Part shown: piece after piece, positions 46,689 through 55,945 of the stretch | How positions within the stretch are numbered: the stretch's first letter is position 1 | Layout: every line of letters starts with the position of its first letter | Origin: Sphingobium sp. Z007 | GTDB taxonomy: Bacteria; Pseudomonadota; Alphaproteobacteria; Sphingomonadales; Sphingomonadaceae | Length of the DNA: 64,000 nucleotides | Direction: 5' to 3' | NCBI RefSeq assembly: GCF_900013425.1 | Contig: NZ_FBXK01000005.1 | Coordinates: 744,001-808,000, forward strand | Notes under the pieces: model-generated | Told to the model about the DNA's origin: nothing | The model's input: only the letters and a program-made list of their open reading frames with translations | Database searches by the model: none | Translations under genes and position numbers: made by a program

Positions 46689-47044
46689 ACCGGTCCTGTT
46701 GGGCTTGGGGTGGTGGGGGCGAGCGGATCGGGCAGGCCGCCGCTTACGATCGGCGCATCCGGGAAGGCGGGTGGCGGGGGCGGCGGCGCGGCGGCGGCGG
46801 TCGCGACAACCAGCGCCTTTTCCGTGCTGTGCAGCCGCCGCTTCAAACGCCAGCGTGTCGCCCGCGCCATGATCCAGAAGGGCAACGCCCCCAGCAGGAA
46901 CGCGCCGATCAGCAACACGGGCAGCTTGGTTTCCATCACCATGTCGCCCCACAGGCGCACGGTCACGGGCACATAGTTCGCCATGCAGAAGAAGGCGAGT
47001 CCCACGGCGATAACGACCCAGAAGGCTGTCCGCAAAAATTGCAT
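46685..47044 (-). CDS. LapA/DUF1049 domain membrane protein
   Basis: 119 residues. Two TM helices ('AFWVVIAVGLAFFCMANYVPVTV' and 'LPVLLIGAFLLGALPFWIMA') around a short loop, then 'RWRLKRRLHS' and a Pro/Ala-rich tail. This is the LapA (lipopolysaccharide assembly protein A) domain. Ahead of pyrF, as often seen in alphaproteobacteria. LapA with LapB tunes lipid A synthesis in enterics; no such role is proven for sphingomonads. Confidence 0.87.
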   Translation of the reverse strand: MQFLRTAFWVVIAVGLAFFCMANYVPVTVRLWGDMVMETKLPVLLIGAFLLGALPFWIMARATRWRLKRRLHSTEKALVVATAAAAPPPPPPAFPDAPIVSGGLPDPLAPTTPSPTGPV

Positions 47045-47079
47045 AGGCTTAAACCCTTCGCTGCTGCTTTGGGGGTAGC

Positions 47080-47949
47080 TTAGGCGATCCCGGCGGATTT
47101 CGGAAGCGTCTGGTCGATTTTGTCGATTTGGATCGTCATGGTCAGATGCACGGTGTCGTTGGGGGCTAAGGACGCCATGCCGCCGCGGTTGATCGCGTCG
47201 GGCATATGGCTGACTGGCTCCAGGCAGAAATCGCCGCTGGCGGGCGGGCGATAGACATGCAGGAAGTCGGCTCCGGTCGCGCGCAGCGTCAGGCGCAGGC
47301 CGTCGCCCCGCTGGATCGTCGCACTGCCGTTCCAGCCGGAATAGGCATTATCGACCAACGTATCGCCGCGCACGATCGTGGGCCGCGACCAGTCGCCCAG
47401 CGCATCGGCAGGCGCTTGCCGGTCGGGGAGCATGTCGGGGGTGGAAAGCCATAAGTCGTCCGCATCGAACTGAATCATGGTCGCGGCGTCGGCCAGGAAA
47501 TAAGGGTGAAAACCCAGGCCAGCAAGCATATCAGCGTCGCCGACATTGGTGATGGACAGCGACATGGACAGTTGTGACGGCGTCACCGCGACCCGCTGCT
47601 GTGCCCGATAGGGCCAGGGCCATCCGGCATCGCCGCCATGGTCATGAACCAGTGTTGCCGCCGTTTCAGCTGTCTCGCTCGCTGTCCACGCCGTCTGCCA
47701 GCCAAAGCCATGGATGCTGTGCGGATGATCGCCGAAATTGAGGGGAAGCTGATAGCTTTGCCCGGCAAAGCTGAACCGCCCGTCCGCGATGCGATTGGCA
47801 TAGGGGACCAGCGGAAAACTGGCCATGGCGAGCGGATCGGTTGCCCCATCCGGCGCGCGGCGCAGCAGGTCCACGCCGTCCAGCGCGAGGCTCCGCAGCG
47901 ATCCGCCGACAGCAGGCGAGAAGGCCGCTTCCAGCCCTCCCGCCTGCAA
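47080..47949 (-). CDS. Aldose 1-epimerase family protein
   Basis: 289 residues. Galactose-mutarotase fold with 'PLVPYANRIADGRFSF', 'HSIHGFGWQTAW' (catalytic His) and 'LGFHPYFLADA' (second His), and 'DFCLEPVSH' (catalytic Glu). It interconverts alpha and beta anomers of aldoses. There is no ATG: the frame can start at TTG 47949 or at CTG 47970 within the MFS stop region. Last gene of the pentose operon, 17 bp after the transporter. Confidence 0.88.
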   Translation of the reverse strand: MQAGGLEAAFSPAVGGSLRSLALDGVDLLRRAPDGATDPLAMASFPLVPYANRIADGRFSFAGQSYQLPLNFGDHPHSIHGFGWQTAWTASETAETAATLVHDHGGDAGWPWPYRAQQRVAVTPSQLSMSLSITNVGDADMLAGLGFHPYFLADAATMIQFDADDLWLSTPDMLPDRQAPADALGDWSRPTIVRGDTLVDNAYSGWNGSATIQRGDGLRLTLRATGADFLHVYRPPASGDFCLEPVSHMPDAINRGGMASLAPNDTVHLTMTIQIDKIDQTLPKSAGIA

Positions 47950-47966
47950 GGTGATGACGTTGTTGC

Positions 47967-49379
47967 TCAGCCTTCCATATCCTCAAGCTCGCGCCCTTTC
48001 GTCTCATGCACCATCTTGCGCACGAAGAAGAAGCTGATCGCCGCAAACAGCGCATAGCCGGTATAGGTGACGACCAGCCCCGGGGACACGGCCAGCGCCG
48101 GGAAGCTGACCGAGATGGCGGCGTTGGCGATCCACTGGGCGAAACCGGCGATCGCCAGGCCAGACCCGCGGATCTGATTGGGGAACATTTCGCCCAGCAT
48201 CACCCACATGATCGGACCCCAGCTGAGGTTGAAGAAGATCACGTAGAGATTGGCCGCGATCAGCGCCATCAGGCCGTTATGGCCGGGCAGCGACACAGCG
48301 CCGTCCGCGCCGGTGACGGCGGTGGAGAAGGCATAGGCGACGATCGCCAGCGTGACCGCCATGCCCGCCGAACCGATCAGCAGCAGCGGCTTGCGCCCGA
48401 TCTTGTCGACCAGAGCGATCGCGCCCAGACACGCGCCGATCGACAGCACGCCCGACAAGATGTTGATCTGGAGCGCATTATCTTCGGAAAAGCCGACCGC
48501 TTCCCACAAGGTCGCGCCATAATAGAAGACGACGTTGATGCCGACCAACTGCTGGAAGACAGCCAGGCCAATGCCGGTCCACACGATCGGCCGGATCTTG
48601 CCCGTGGTCTTGCTGATCAGGTCGGACAGCTTGGGCCGATGATGGTCGGCGGCCAGGCTGGCACGGATTTCGGCCACCTTGCGCGCGGCTTCCAGCGGGC
48701 CGAACAGGCGCGTCAGCACGACTTCCGCCTCGGCATCGCGTCCGCGCGCCACCAAATAGCGGGGGCTTTCGGGGATGAACAGCAGCGCGACCAGATAGAT
48801 GGCCGCCGGGATCGCCTGCAACCAGAACATCCAGCGCCACGCCGGGAAGTCCAGCCACAAGGGCGCGGTGGAGCCGCCGGCATAGCGGGCCAGCACGAAA
48901 TTGGCGATGAACGCGCCGGTCAGACCGGAGATGATCATGACCTGCTGCACGCTCGACAGCCGTCCGCGCACCGCGGCGGGGGTGACTTCGGAGATGTAGA
49001 CCGGCGAAATGACGCTGGCCGCGCCGACGCCCAGGCCGCCGATGATGCGGGCGAAGATGAAGATGGCGGAAGAGCCGGCCGCGCCCGCCAGCAGCGCGCT
49101 GCCCAGGAACAGGACCGCCGCCAGCATCATCACGCCGCGCCGGCCGATCAGGTCGGCCATCCGCCCCGCCATGAAGGCGCCGATCGAAGACCCGACCAGG
49201 ATCGCGCCGACATTGACGCCGATGCCCAGCTTGCCCAGGTCAAAGGCGGCTTCCAGCCCCTTCTGCGTGCCGTTGATGACGCCCGAATCATAGCCGAACA
49301 TGAACCCGCCGATCGTCGCCACGGCGACGATTGCAGCGATGAAGGCCATGTTGACCTTCTCGACGCTCCCCTCATTCAT
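47967..49379 (-). CDS. Sugar porter MFS transporter (xylose-type)
   Basis: 470 residues, 12 TM helices. Sugar porter motifs are 'GRMADLIGRRG' (loop 2-3), 'PESPRYLVARGR' (after TM6), 'QQLVGINVVFYYG' (TM7) and 'DKIGRKPLLLIG' (loop 8-9). It is an inner-membrane sugar-proton symporter similar to XylE/GlcP. Its place between the lactonase (20 bp) and epimerase genes in the xylX-led operon points to a pentose or hexose substrate. Confidence 0.92.
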   Translation of the reverse strand: MNEGSVEKVNMAFIAAIVAVATIGGFMFGYDSGVINGTQKGLEAAFDLGKLGIGVNVGAILVGSSIGAFMAGRMADLIGRRGVMMLAAVLFLGSALLAGAAGSSAIFIFARIIGGLGVGAASVISPVYISEVTPAAVRGRLSSVQQVMIISGLTGAFIANFVLARYAGGSTAPLWLDFPAWRWMFWLQAIPAAIYLVALLFIPESPRYLVARGRDAEAEVVLTRLFGPLEAARKVAEIRASLAADHHRPKLSDLISKTTGKIRPIVWTGIGLAVFQQLVGINVVFYYGATLWEAVGFSEDNALQINILSGVLSIGACLGAIALVDKIGRKPLLLIGSAGMAVTLAIVAYAFSTAVTGADGAVSLPGHNGLMALIAANLYVIFFNLSWGPIMWVMLGEMFPNQIRGSGLAIAGFAQWIANAAISVSFPALAVSPGLVVTYTGYALFAAISFFFVRKMVHETKGRELEDMEG

Positions 49380-49399
49380 CTGTTACATCCTTCCTGTTC

Positions 49400-50275
49400 T
49401 TATATCGTTGCGACATGCCCCGGCAGCCCGGCCACGCCGGGGTCGAAAGCGAAGAGATCGCCCGCCAGAGGTTGCTGTTCCAGCGATGCCCTGTCCAGCC
49501 CCTTGCGCGCGGTCGTGGCGTAGGCGGTGGTCAAATCGTCGCCGCCAAAGGCGATCTTGGTGATGTTGGCGACGGGGAAGCGCACCTCCCGCATCAGCGT
49601 GCCGGCCGGGTCGTAGCGGCGCACCGCCCAGCCGCCGAACAGGCCAGTCCACAGGCAGCCTTCGGCATCGACCGTAGGGCCATCGGGATAGCCCGCGCCG
49701 TCCTCGATCCGGGTGAACAGAGTCGTGCTGCCGACGCTGCCGTCCTGCGCGAGTTGCGTGCGCCAGATGCGCTTGCCCAGCGTGTCGGTGTGATAGAGGG
49801 TGCGGCCGTCTGGCGAGAGGGCAGGGCCATTGGTGATCGATACCGCAGGCAACCCGGCCTCGACACAGACGCCTTTGTGGAAGCGATAGATATAGCCGCT
49901 CGTCGCTTCCTCCGCATCGTCCATCGACCCGAACCAGAGCGCGCCGTCGGGTGCGACGGTTGCGTCATTCTGACGATTGCCGGGAAGATGCGCTTCGGGG
50001 GCATGGATCAGCGTAAAGCTGCCCGCCGCGGGATCGAAGCTGTGGACGCCCGATTGCAGCCCGACCGCAAACAGCCCGTCGTCGGTGGGGAGAATCCATC
50101 CGACCTGGCCCGGCGTCGCCCAACTGCGCCCGACGTCCAGCGCCGGATCGTAGCGGTGGATGCGATGCTGCTTGATATCCACGAACCACAAGGCGGCATC
50201 GCGCGCGACCCACACCGGACCTTCGCCCAGCGTCGCGCCGACTGACAGCACGCTCTGGAGATCGGCCGTCAGCAT
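49400..50275 (-). CDS. SMP-30/gluconolactonase family sugar lactonase
   Basis: 291 residues from ATG 50275. Metal ligands are visible in 'LGEGPVW' (Glu), 'SITNGPALSPDG' (Asn) and 'GYPDGPTVDAEG' (Asp). Six-bladed propeller lactonases of this family hydrolyse aldonolactones. Here it would open the xylono- or arabinonolactone made by the adjacent dehydrogenase (xylC-type role in the Caulobacter xylose operon). It starts 1 bp after the SDR stop. Confidence 0.9.
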   Translation of the reverse strand: MLTADLQSVLSVGATLGEGPVWVARDAALWFVDIKQHRIHRYDPALDVGRSWATPGQVGWILPTDDGLFAVGLQSGVHSFDPAAGSFTLIHAPEAHLPGNRQNDATVAPDGALWFGSMDDAEEATSGYIYRFHKGVCVEAGLPAVSITNGPALSPDGRTLYHTDTLGKRIWRTQLAQDGSVGSTTLFTRIEDGAGYPDGPTVDAEGCLWTGLFGGWAVRRYDPAGTLMREVRFPVANITKIAFGGDDLTTAYATTARKGLDRASLEQQPLAGDLFAFDPGVAGLPGHVATI

Positions 50276-50276
50276 A

Positions 50277-51032
50277 TCAGCGCCAGCCGGCATCGATGAA
50301 ATAATCATGGGCCGTGCAATAACGCGCATCGTCCGACGCCAGGAACAGGACCAGCGCGGCGACGTCCTTCGGCAGGATGCGGCCGTCCAGGCATTGCGCC
50401 GCGACGATCTCCGCTTCGCCTTCGGGCGTGTACCATTTTTCCTGGCGCGGGGTCTTCACATTGCCGGGGATGATCGTGTTGACGCGGATATTGTCACGGC
50501 CAAGGTCACGGGCCAGGCTGCGGGTCAGCCCCTCGATCGCGGCCTTGGCGGTCTGATACAATGTCAGTTCCGGCAGGGCGAGGTGCCAGCTGATCGACCC
50601 GAAATTCAGGATCACGCCGCCACCCGCGCGCTTCATCGCCGGCGCCGCCGCCTGCGCCGCGAAGAAGAGGTGGCGCAGGTTCACTGCCATCCGCTCGTCC
50701 CAATAGGCGGGCGTGACCTCTTCGATCGTGTGGCGATCGTCATTGGCGGCGTTGTTGATGAGGATATCGATGCCACCCAGTTGTGTTTCGACCGTGGCGA
50801 TCATCGCCTGCACCGCGTCTATGTCGCGCAGGTCTATGGCGTGGAAGATCGGGGCGACATCGGCGTCCTGGAGGCGGGCGACCAGCGCCTCGCTCTCCGC
50901 CACGGCGATGTCGCAGAAGGCGACATGCGCGCCTTGGCCGACGAAGGCCTCGACCAGCCCTTCGCCGATGCCGCTGCCACCGCCGCTGATGAAGACGCGT
51001 TTGCCCCGAAGACTGGGATAAATGGCGCTCAT
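50277..51032 (-). CDS. SDR-family sugar 1-dehydrogenase (xylB-type)
   Basis: 251 residues. Glycine loop 'SGGGSGIGEG' (about 17-26), 'NNAA', catalytic Ser in 'FGSISW' and Tyr-x3-Lys in 'YQTAK'. Its gene neighbours (XylX-type dehydratase and SMP-30 lactonase) argue for NAD-dependent D-xylose or L-arabinose 1-dehydrogenase giving the lactone. Start overlaps the xylX stop (ATGA). Confidence 0.88.
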   Translation of the reverse strand: MSAIYPSLRGKRVFISGGGSGIGEGLVEAFVGQGAHVAFCDIAVAESEALVARLQDADVAPIFHAIDLRDIDAVQAMIATVETQLGGIDILINNAANDDRHTIEEVTPAYWDERMAVNLRHLFFAAQAAAPAMKRAGGGVILNFGSISWHLALPELTLYQTAKAAIEGLTRSLARDLGRDNIRVNTIIPGNVKTPRQEKWYTPEGEAEIVAAQCLDGRILPKDVAALVLFLASDDARYCTAHDYFIDAGWR

Positions 51033-52177
51033 GCGGCAGCGTCTTTCAACAGGCCGCGTTTGGCAAGGTTGGTCATGAACGCGACCAGGCCATAGGTCCA
51101 GGGCGCGGCGTCCTTCGACGTGACCACCGTGTTGACCAGCTTGCCCAGACGCGGGGTGGAGATGGAGACGACATCGCCGACCTTATGGGTAAAGCCGCGG
51201 CCTGGATCGTCGCGATCCTGCACCGGCGCGAACAGCGTGCCCAGGAACAGGGCGAAACCGTCGGGATATTGATGTTCCGACAAAGTCTGGCGCACCAGCT
51301 CCAGCGGATCGCGGCTGATCTGGTTCATGCTGCTCGCGCCTTCCAGGCGATAGCCTTCCGGCCCATCGATGGTCAGTTCCACTTCGGCGTTGCGCACATC
51401 GTCGATCGTGAAATCGTCGTCGAACAGGCGGATCAGCGGGCCGAGCGAGCAAGAGGCATTATTGTCCTTCGCCTTGCCCAGCAGTAGCGCCGATCGCCCT
51501 TCGAAATCGCGCAGGTTGACGTCATTGCCCAAGGTCGAGCCGATAGCGCTCCCAGCGGAATCGACGATCAGCACCACTTCGGGTTCCGGGTTGTTCCAGG
51601 TCGAATCGGAACGGATCCCGATCTGCGCCCCTGCGCCGACGGTCGCCAGCACGGGTGCCTTGGTAAAGACCTCCGCATCCGGGCCGATTGCGACCTCCAG
51701 ATATTGCGACCAAAGGCCATCCTCGATCAGCGCGGTCTTGAGCGCCGCGGCTTCGGGCGAACCGGGGACTACGGCGCGGATGGAGCCGCCCACGCGCTCC
51801 TCCAGGCGACCACGAATGTCCGCGGCGGCGCTGGCGTCACCGCGTGCGCGCTCCTCGATCACCCGCTCGATGGCGGACAGGGCAAAGGTCACGCCGGCGG
51901 CCTTGACGCATTGCAGATCGACCGGACTGAGCAGCGGCAGGTCGAGTGCGTCAAACGGACCAAGCGCCTCGCCTGCGTCAGCGGCCAGCGGCAGGCTTTC
52001 GACCAGTTGCGCCACGGTGGGGGCGATCCGGCTCATGTCATGGGCAATGCCGTTGCGCACCAGGATCGGGCTGGGGCCATCAGCGGTCAGGACACGACCA
52101 ACAAACAGACCGGCGCGCCAGTCGACGGGCAGGCAATCTACCAAATTCTTGGCGAGCAAGGAGGAGTCCCCCGGCAT
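51029..52177 (-). CDS. xylX: 2-keto-3-deoxy-pentonate dehydratase XylX-type (FAH fold)
   Basis: 382 residues from ATG 52177 (TTG 52183 and ATG 52180 are adjacent alternatives; AGGAG precedes). FAH-fold motifs: 'SAIERVIEERARGD', 'IGIRSDSTWNNPEPEVVLIV' with the Glu ligands, 'LGNDVNLRDFEGRSALLLGKAKDNNASCSLGPLIRL'. This is the long XylX/AraD1-like family that dehydrates 2-keto-3-deoxy-xylonate (or -arabinonate) to alpha-ketoglutarate semialdehyde in the Weimberg pathway. First gene of the operon. Confidence 0.87.
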   Translation of the reverse strand: MPGDSSLLAKNLVDCLPVDWRAGLFVGRVLTADGPSPILVRNGIAHDMSRIAPTVAQLVESLPLAADAGEALGPFDALDLPLLSPVDLQCVKAAGVTFALSAIERVIEERARGDASAAADIRGRLEERVGGSIRAVVPGSPEAAALKTALIEDGLWSQYLEVAIGPDAEVFTKAPVLATVGAGAQIGIRSDSTWNNPEPEVVLIVDSAGSAIGSTLGNDVNLRDFEGRSALLLGKAKDNNASCSLGPLIRLFDDDFTIDDVRNAEVELTIDGPEGYRLEGASSMNQISRDPLELVRQTLSEHQYPDGFALFLGTLFAPVQDRDDPGRGFTHKVGDVVSISTPRLGKLVNTVVTSKDAAPWTYGLVAFMTNLAKRGLLKDAAA

Positions 52178-52205
52178 CATCAACTCCTAAAGGAATGGTT
52201 GTAAT

Positions 52206-52219
52206 TGATAGCGCTACCA
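52206..52219. promoter_or_regulatory. LacI-type operator TGATAGCGCTACCA
   Basis: Near-perfect palindrome centred on GCGC, 29 bp upstream of the xylX start and matching the site at 58176 at 12 of 14 positions. LacI-family operators for xylose regulons have this CG-centred form. Confidence 0.72.
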
Positions 52220-52329
52220 ACATGGATCGGGGTCCGAAGTCAAGAGGGGGCTCGCAAAATGCAAAAGCGGCAAAGCGAAGCACTTCCATCTTTTCGTGGC
52301 CGCTGCTTTGGGGCATAGCGTTACAGACC

Positions 52330-52554
52330 ATGAGCAAGCCTGAAGACAGCGCGCCGCCCGCCGGCGCAGACGCCGCACAGTTCCCACCGTCCGCCGCTGA
52401 CATAGCGAGGGATAAGGACAAGGACAGGGATAAGGTCGATCTCGCCACCGCGGCGATCAAGTCCGCTGGAAAGGGCGTATGGGCAGGAGCCGCCGTGGGC
52501 ATCGGATCGGCCGCGATCGTCGCCGCCTTGCTCTATACCCGCAAAAAAGGCTGA
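52330..52554 (+). CDS. Small single-pass membrane protein, unknown
   Basis: 74 residues. A Pro/Ala and Lys/Asp-rich soluble part ('DIARDKDKDRDKVDLATAA') precedes one C-terminal TM ('GVWAGAAVGIGSAAIVAALLY') ending 'TRKKG'. This topology suggests an inner-membrane tail-anchored peptide with a cytoplasmic N-terminus. No family is recognised. Divergent from the xylX operon; it may share the operator region by position only. Confidence 0.65.
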   Translation: MSKPEDSAPPAGADAAQFPPSAADIARDKDKDRDKVDLATAAIKSAGKGVWAGAAVGIGSAAIVAALLYTRKKG

Positions 52555-52597
52555 TGGCGCACCGCTCCGGCGGTGCCCATTCCTTCACGTTCAGACA

Positions 52598-52636
52598 CAA
52601 AAAAGAGGCGGCATGGCCTTCGCTCCACGCCGCCTC
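52598..52636 (-). terminator. Terminator of the EF-hand gene (minus strand)
   Basis: Stem GAGGCGGC / GCCGCCTC with a 16-nt loop; on the minus strand it is followed by a TTTTTT run. It lies 60 bp beyond the EF-hand stop. Confidence 0.75.
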
Positions 52637-52698
52637 CGGGTGCGACCCCTCAGGCTCTCAATCCCTCGCCTTCGTGACAAGTGGGGAATGATAGGATT

Positions 52699-53115
52699 TT
52701 AGCCTGCGCCGCCGCTCAAATAGCTGACCAGTTCAGGCTTGCTGATCGTAACGCTCTTATCCTTATCTGCGGTCGTGAACGCACCACTGGCCCAGGCTGT
52801 GACCTGCTCGGCTGGCAATGTCGATCCCGTCGCCTTCATTTCCTGATCCTTCAGCGCCACCATCCAGCGTGAAAATTCCGACTGGTCCAGTTGCCCGTCG
52901 CTATTGGCGTCATAGGCGGGGAATTCGCTGTCGACGATCGACGCAACGGTCGCTGGTGTATTTGCGGGCGCGGCGGACGTCGGCGTCTGCGGCGCGGCGG
53001 GCGTTGCGGACTGGGGCGACACAGGAGTCGCGCCCTGATCGGGGCTCATGCTCTGCTGCGCCATGGCGGGCGCTGTGACGGCCAGCGCGGTCGCGAATAA
53101 CAATGTGCGGATCAT
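52699..53115 (-). CDS. Exported EF-hand domain protein
   Basis: 138 residues. A signal peptide ('LLFATALAVTAPAMAQ') and a Pro/Ala/Thr linker (20-58) precede an EF-hand loop 'DANSDGQLDQSE' (12-residue calcium site) and a second, weaker loop 'ADKDKSVTISKPE'. It is likely a periplasmic calcium-binding protein. Common in sphingomonads; function unknown. Confidence 0.85.
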   Translation of the reverse strand: MIRTLLFATALAVTAPAMAQQSMSPDQGATPVSPQSATPAAPQTPTSAAPANTPATVASIVDSEFPAYDANSDGQLDQSEFSRWMVALKDQEMKATGSTLPAEQVTAWASGAFTTADKDKSVTISKPELVSYLSGGAG

Positions 53116-53388
53116 GGTAATCTCCTGTCACCTTAAAATATGCCGGATGGAAATAGGCCCGGCGATGTCGATTTGATGGGATAATAATGGCTGGCGACTG
53201 GTGAATGTTCCTGAACATCCATTCATCTCGCTTCATTCGTCTTGAAAATATGGTCGGTTCGTCTGGCTTCGTCGGTTCGACCGACATTCTATGTTGTCGC
53301 CTTGCTCTCTGGCGCTCCTGATTTGCCCCAAGAGGGCGACGCTGCTAGGCGCGCGGCAACATTCCTCCTCGAACCGCAGGATTCGCCC

Positions 53389-54705
53389 ATGGTCCCCCGC
53401 TATTCACGCCCCGCAATGACCGCGCTCTGGGAGCCGGAAGCCCGTTTTAAGATCTGGTTCGAGATTGAGGCGCACGCGACGGAGAAGCTGGGCGAACTGG
53501 GCGTGGTGCCGCCGTCCGCGGCCAAGGCGCTGTGGGACTGGTGGGCGACCAACCCCGTGATCGACGTGCCCGCGATCGACGCGATCGAGGCCGTGACCAA
53601 GCATGACGTCATCGCCTTCCTGACTTGGGTGGCCGAACAGGTGGGCGATGAAGCCCGCTTCATGCATCAGGGAATGACCAGTTCCGATGTGCTCGACACT
53701 TGCCTCGCCGTGCAACTGGCCCGCGCCGCCGATATCCTGATCGAAGACCTCGACAAGCTGCTGGCGGTCATCAAGCGCCGCGCCTTCGAACATAAGCTGA
53801 CGCCGACCATCGGCCGCAGCCACGGCATCCATGCCGAACCTGTCACCTTCGGCCTCAAAATGGCCGAAGCCTATGCCGAGTTCAGCCGGTGCAAGACCCG
53901 CCTGATCGCGGCCCGCGCGGAAATCGCGACCTGCGCCATTTCCGGCGCGGTCGGCACCTTTGCCAATATCGACCCGGCGGTCGAGGAGCATGTGGCGGAG
54001 AAACTGGGCCTCGCCATCGAGCCGGTGTCGACCCAGGTCATCCCGCGCGATCGTCATGCGATGTTCTTCGCGACGCTGGGGGTGATCGCTTCGTCCATCG
54101 AGCGCCTCGCGGTCGAGGTGCGCCATTTGCAGCGCACCGAAGTCTTGGAAGCCGAGGAATATTTCTCCCCCGGCCAGAAGGGCTCGTCGGCCATGCCGCA
54201 CAAGCGCAACCCGGTGCTGACCGAAAACCTCACCGGCCTAGCCCGCGTCGTCCGCGCGGCCGTCGTGCCGGCGCTCGAGAATGTCGCGCTATGGCATGAG
54301 CGCGATATCAGCCATTCGTCGGTCGAGCGTTTCTTCGGTCCCGACGCCACCATCACGCTCGACTTCGCGCTGGCCCGCCTGACCGGCGTCATCGACAAGC
54401 TGCTCATCTATCCTGAGCGGATGATGAAGAATCTCGACAAGATGGGCGGCCTCGTCCACTCGCAGCGCGTGCTGCTGGCCCTGACCCAGGCGGGCGTCAG
54501 CCGCGAGGACAGCTATCGGTATGTTCAGCGCAATGCCATGAAAGTGTGGGAATCGGACGGCCAGCTGTCGCTGCTGGACCTGCTCAAGGCCGATCCCGAC
54601 GTCACCGCCGCGCTGCCGGTTCAGGAAATCGAGGACAAGTTCAACCTCGATTATCATTTCAAGCAGGTCGATACGATCTTCCGCCGCGTGTTCGGCGAAT
54701 CCTGA
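53389..54705 (+). CDS. purB: Adenylosuccinate lyase
   Basis: 438 residues. The start '[19 protein letters not shown]' is the standard PurB N-terminus; the 49-codon upstream extension is spurious. '[11 protein letters not shown]' and the signature '[10 protein letters not shown]' are the catalytic regions. It acts twice in purine synthesis, releasing fumarate from SAICAR and adenylosuccinate. It sits between the two halves of the sugar regulon without a metabolic link. Confidence 0.97.
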   Translation: MVPRYSRPAMTALWEPEARFKIWFEIEAHATEKLGELGVVPPSAAKALWDWWATNPVIDVPAIDAIEAVTKHDVIAFLTWVAEQVGDEARFMHQGMTSSDVLDTCLAVQLARAADILIEDLDKLLAVIKRRAFEHKLTPTIGRSHGIHAEPVTFGLKMAEAYAEFSRCKTRLIAARAEIATCAISGAVGTFANIDPAVEEHVAEKLGLAIEPVSTQVIPRDRHAMFFATLGVIASSIERLAVEVRHLQRTEVLEAEEYFSPGQKGSSAMPHKRNPVLTENLTGLARVVRAAVVPALENVALWHERDISHSSVERFFGPDATITLDFALARLTGVIDKLLIYPERMMKNLDKMGGLVHSQRVLLALTQAGVSREDSYRYVQRNAMKVWESDGQLSLLDLLKADPDVTAALPVQEIEDKFNLDYHFKQVDTIFRRVFGES

Positions 54706-54710
54706 CCGCC

Positions 54711-54786
54711 TCCGTTCGCTTCGAGCAAAGTCGAGAGGCGGCCAGCGCCGCGCTCCCCGTTTCTCGACACGCTAGAAACGAACGGA
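54711..54786. repeat. Dispersed 3'-end palindromic repeat, copy 7
   Basis: Starts TCCGTTCGCTTCGAGCAAAG 5 bp after the purB stop and ends TTTCTCGACACGCTAGAAAC plus GAACGGA, immediately before the 3' end of the convergent lacI gene. Confidence 0.87.
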
Positions 54787-54796
54787 TGTATATCTG

Positions 54797-55930
54797 CTAC
54801 CGCCCGCCCAACCGGGGCCGCATCCTTGGCGCGGCGTCCGATTGCCGCCGGATCAGCGCATGGTCCAGCACCAGATGCTCGGCCGCCTCCGCGTCGCCGC
54901 TGCGCCGCCCCTTCAATTGCCGCACCAACACTTCCACCGCCGCGCGCGCCATCGCGCTGATCGGCTGACGGATGGTCGTCAGTTCGGGCCAGATGGTGGT
55001 GGCGAGCGAGGTATCGTCGAAGCCGCAGACGGTCAGGTCGCCCGGCACGTCCAGCCCGCTGCGATGCGCAATCGCCACGGTGGCGGCGGCCATGTCGTCA
55101 TTGCTGGCGAAGATCGCGGTCGGCGGATCGAGCAGCGCCAATATATGTTCGGCCGCATCCAGCCCCGACCGATAGGTGAAATAGCCTTGCGCGATCAGTT
55201 CGTCCTGCACCGGCAGGTTTGCTTCGCCCAGCGCGGCGATATAGCCCTCGAACCGCCGCGTGCTGGCGGTCTGGTTCGGGTTGCCCTTGATGAAGCCGAT
55301 CCGGCTATGGCCCAGCGCGATCAGGTGCCGGGTCATTTCGTAGGCGGCCTGCCGATCATCGATGCTGACCGCGGCCAGTTGCGATGGCGCGCGCCCGGTG
55401 GCCACGGCCACGGCGGGGATACCGGCCTTGCCCAGCGCCTCCACCATTTCATCCAGGTCGCATAGCGGCGGCGGCAGGATCACGCCGTCGATCCGCCCGC
55501 GTTGCAGATGCGCGACGACCGATGCGATCGACGTTTCCTCGTCCCATTTCTCGACCACCAGGTCGACGCTGCTGCGGCTGGCTTGGTCCAGGCTGCCGAC
55601 CAGAAATTCGCTGAGATAGGAGGAGGAAGGGTTGGAGTAGAGCAGGCCGATCCGCGTTTCGTCGCCGCCCGCCAGAGTCCGCGCTGCGGCGCTGGGGGCA
55701 TAGTTGAGCGCCGCGATCGCCGCATCCACCTTGGCCCGCGTGGTCGCCCGCACCACCTGTTCGCCATTGATGACGCGCGACACGGTCATCGGCGACACCC
55801 CGGCATGGGCGGCGACATCGTTGATCGTGGGCGCGTTGCGCTGGCGGCGCGATGATCGTGTGTCGCTCAATGCGGCTATGCTTTCGATGGATAATGTCAC
55901 TGCCGAAATGGCAGCGACATCATTGGTCAT
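54797..55930 (-). CDS. LacI family transcriptional regulator
   Basis: 377 residues with an N-terminal extension of about 34 residues before the HTH 'TINDVAAHAGVSPMTVSRVING' (35-56, split by me only by length limit: recognition helix 'SPMTVSRVIN'). The periplasmic-binding-protein-like core ('IGLLYSNPSSSYLSEFLVGSL', 'FASNDDMAAATVAIA') senses a sugar ligand. It is 15 bp downstream of the GH67 gene and cotranscribed. By context it is the regulator of the pentose/glucuronoxylan regulon at the sites 52206 and 58176. Confidence 0.9.
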   Translation of the reverse strand: MTNDVAAISAVTLSIESIAALSDTRSSRRQRNAPTINDVAAHAGVSPMTVSRVINGEQVVRATTRAKVDAAIAALNYAPSAAARTLAGGDETRIGLLYSNPSSSYLSEFLVGSLDQASRSSVDLVVEKWDEETSIASVVAHLQRGRIDGVILPPPLCDLDEMVEALGKAGIPAVAVATGRAPSQLAAVSIDDRQAAYEMTRHLIALGHSRIGFIKGNPNQTASTRRFEGYIAALGEANLPVQDELIAQGYFTYRSGLDAAEHILALLDPPTAIFASNDDMAAATVAIAHRSGLDVPGDLTVCGFDDTSLATTIWPELTTIRQPISAMARAAVEVLVRQLKGRRSGDAEAAEHLVLDHALIRRQSDAAPRMRPRLGGR

Positions 55931-55945
55931 AATTAGCGCGAAAAA

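Noticed and set aside
48006-49523. 505-codon plus-strand frame over the MFS transporter
   Set aside because: Asp/Arg/Gln/His-rich antisense shadow; the minus strand has full sugar-porter motifs.
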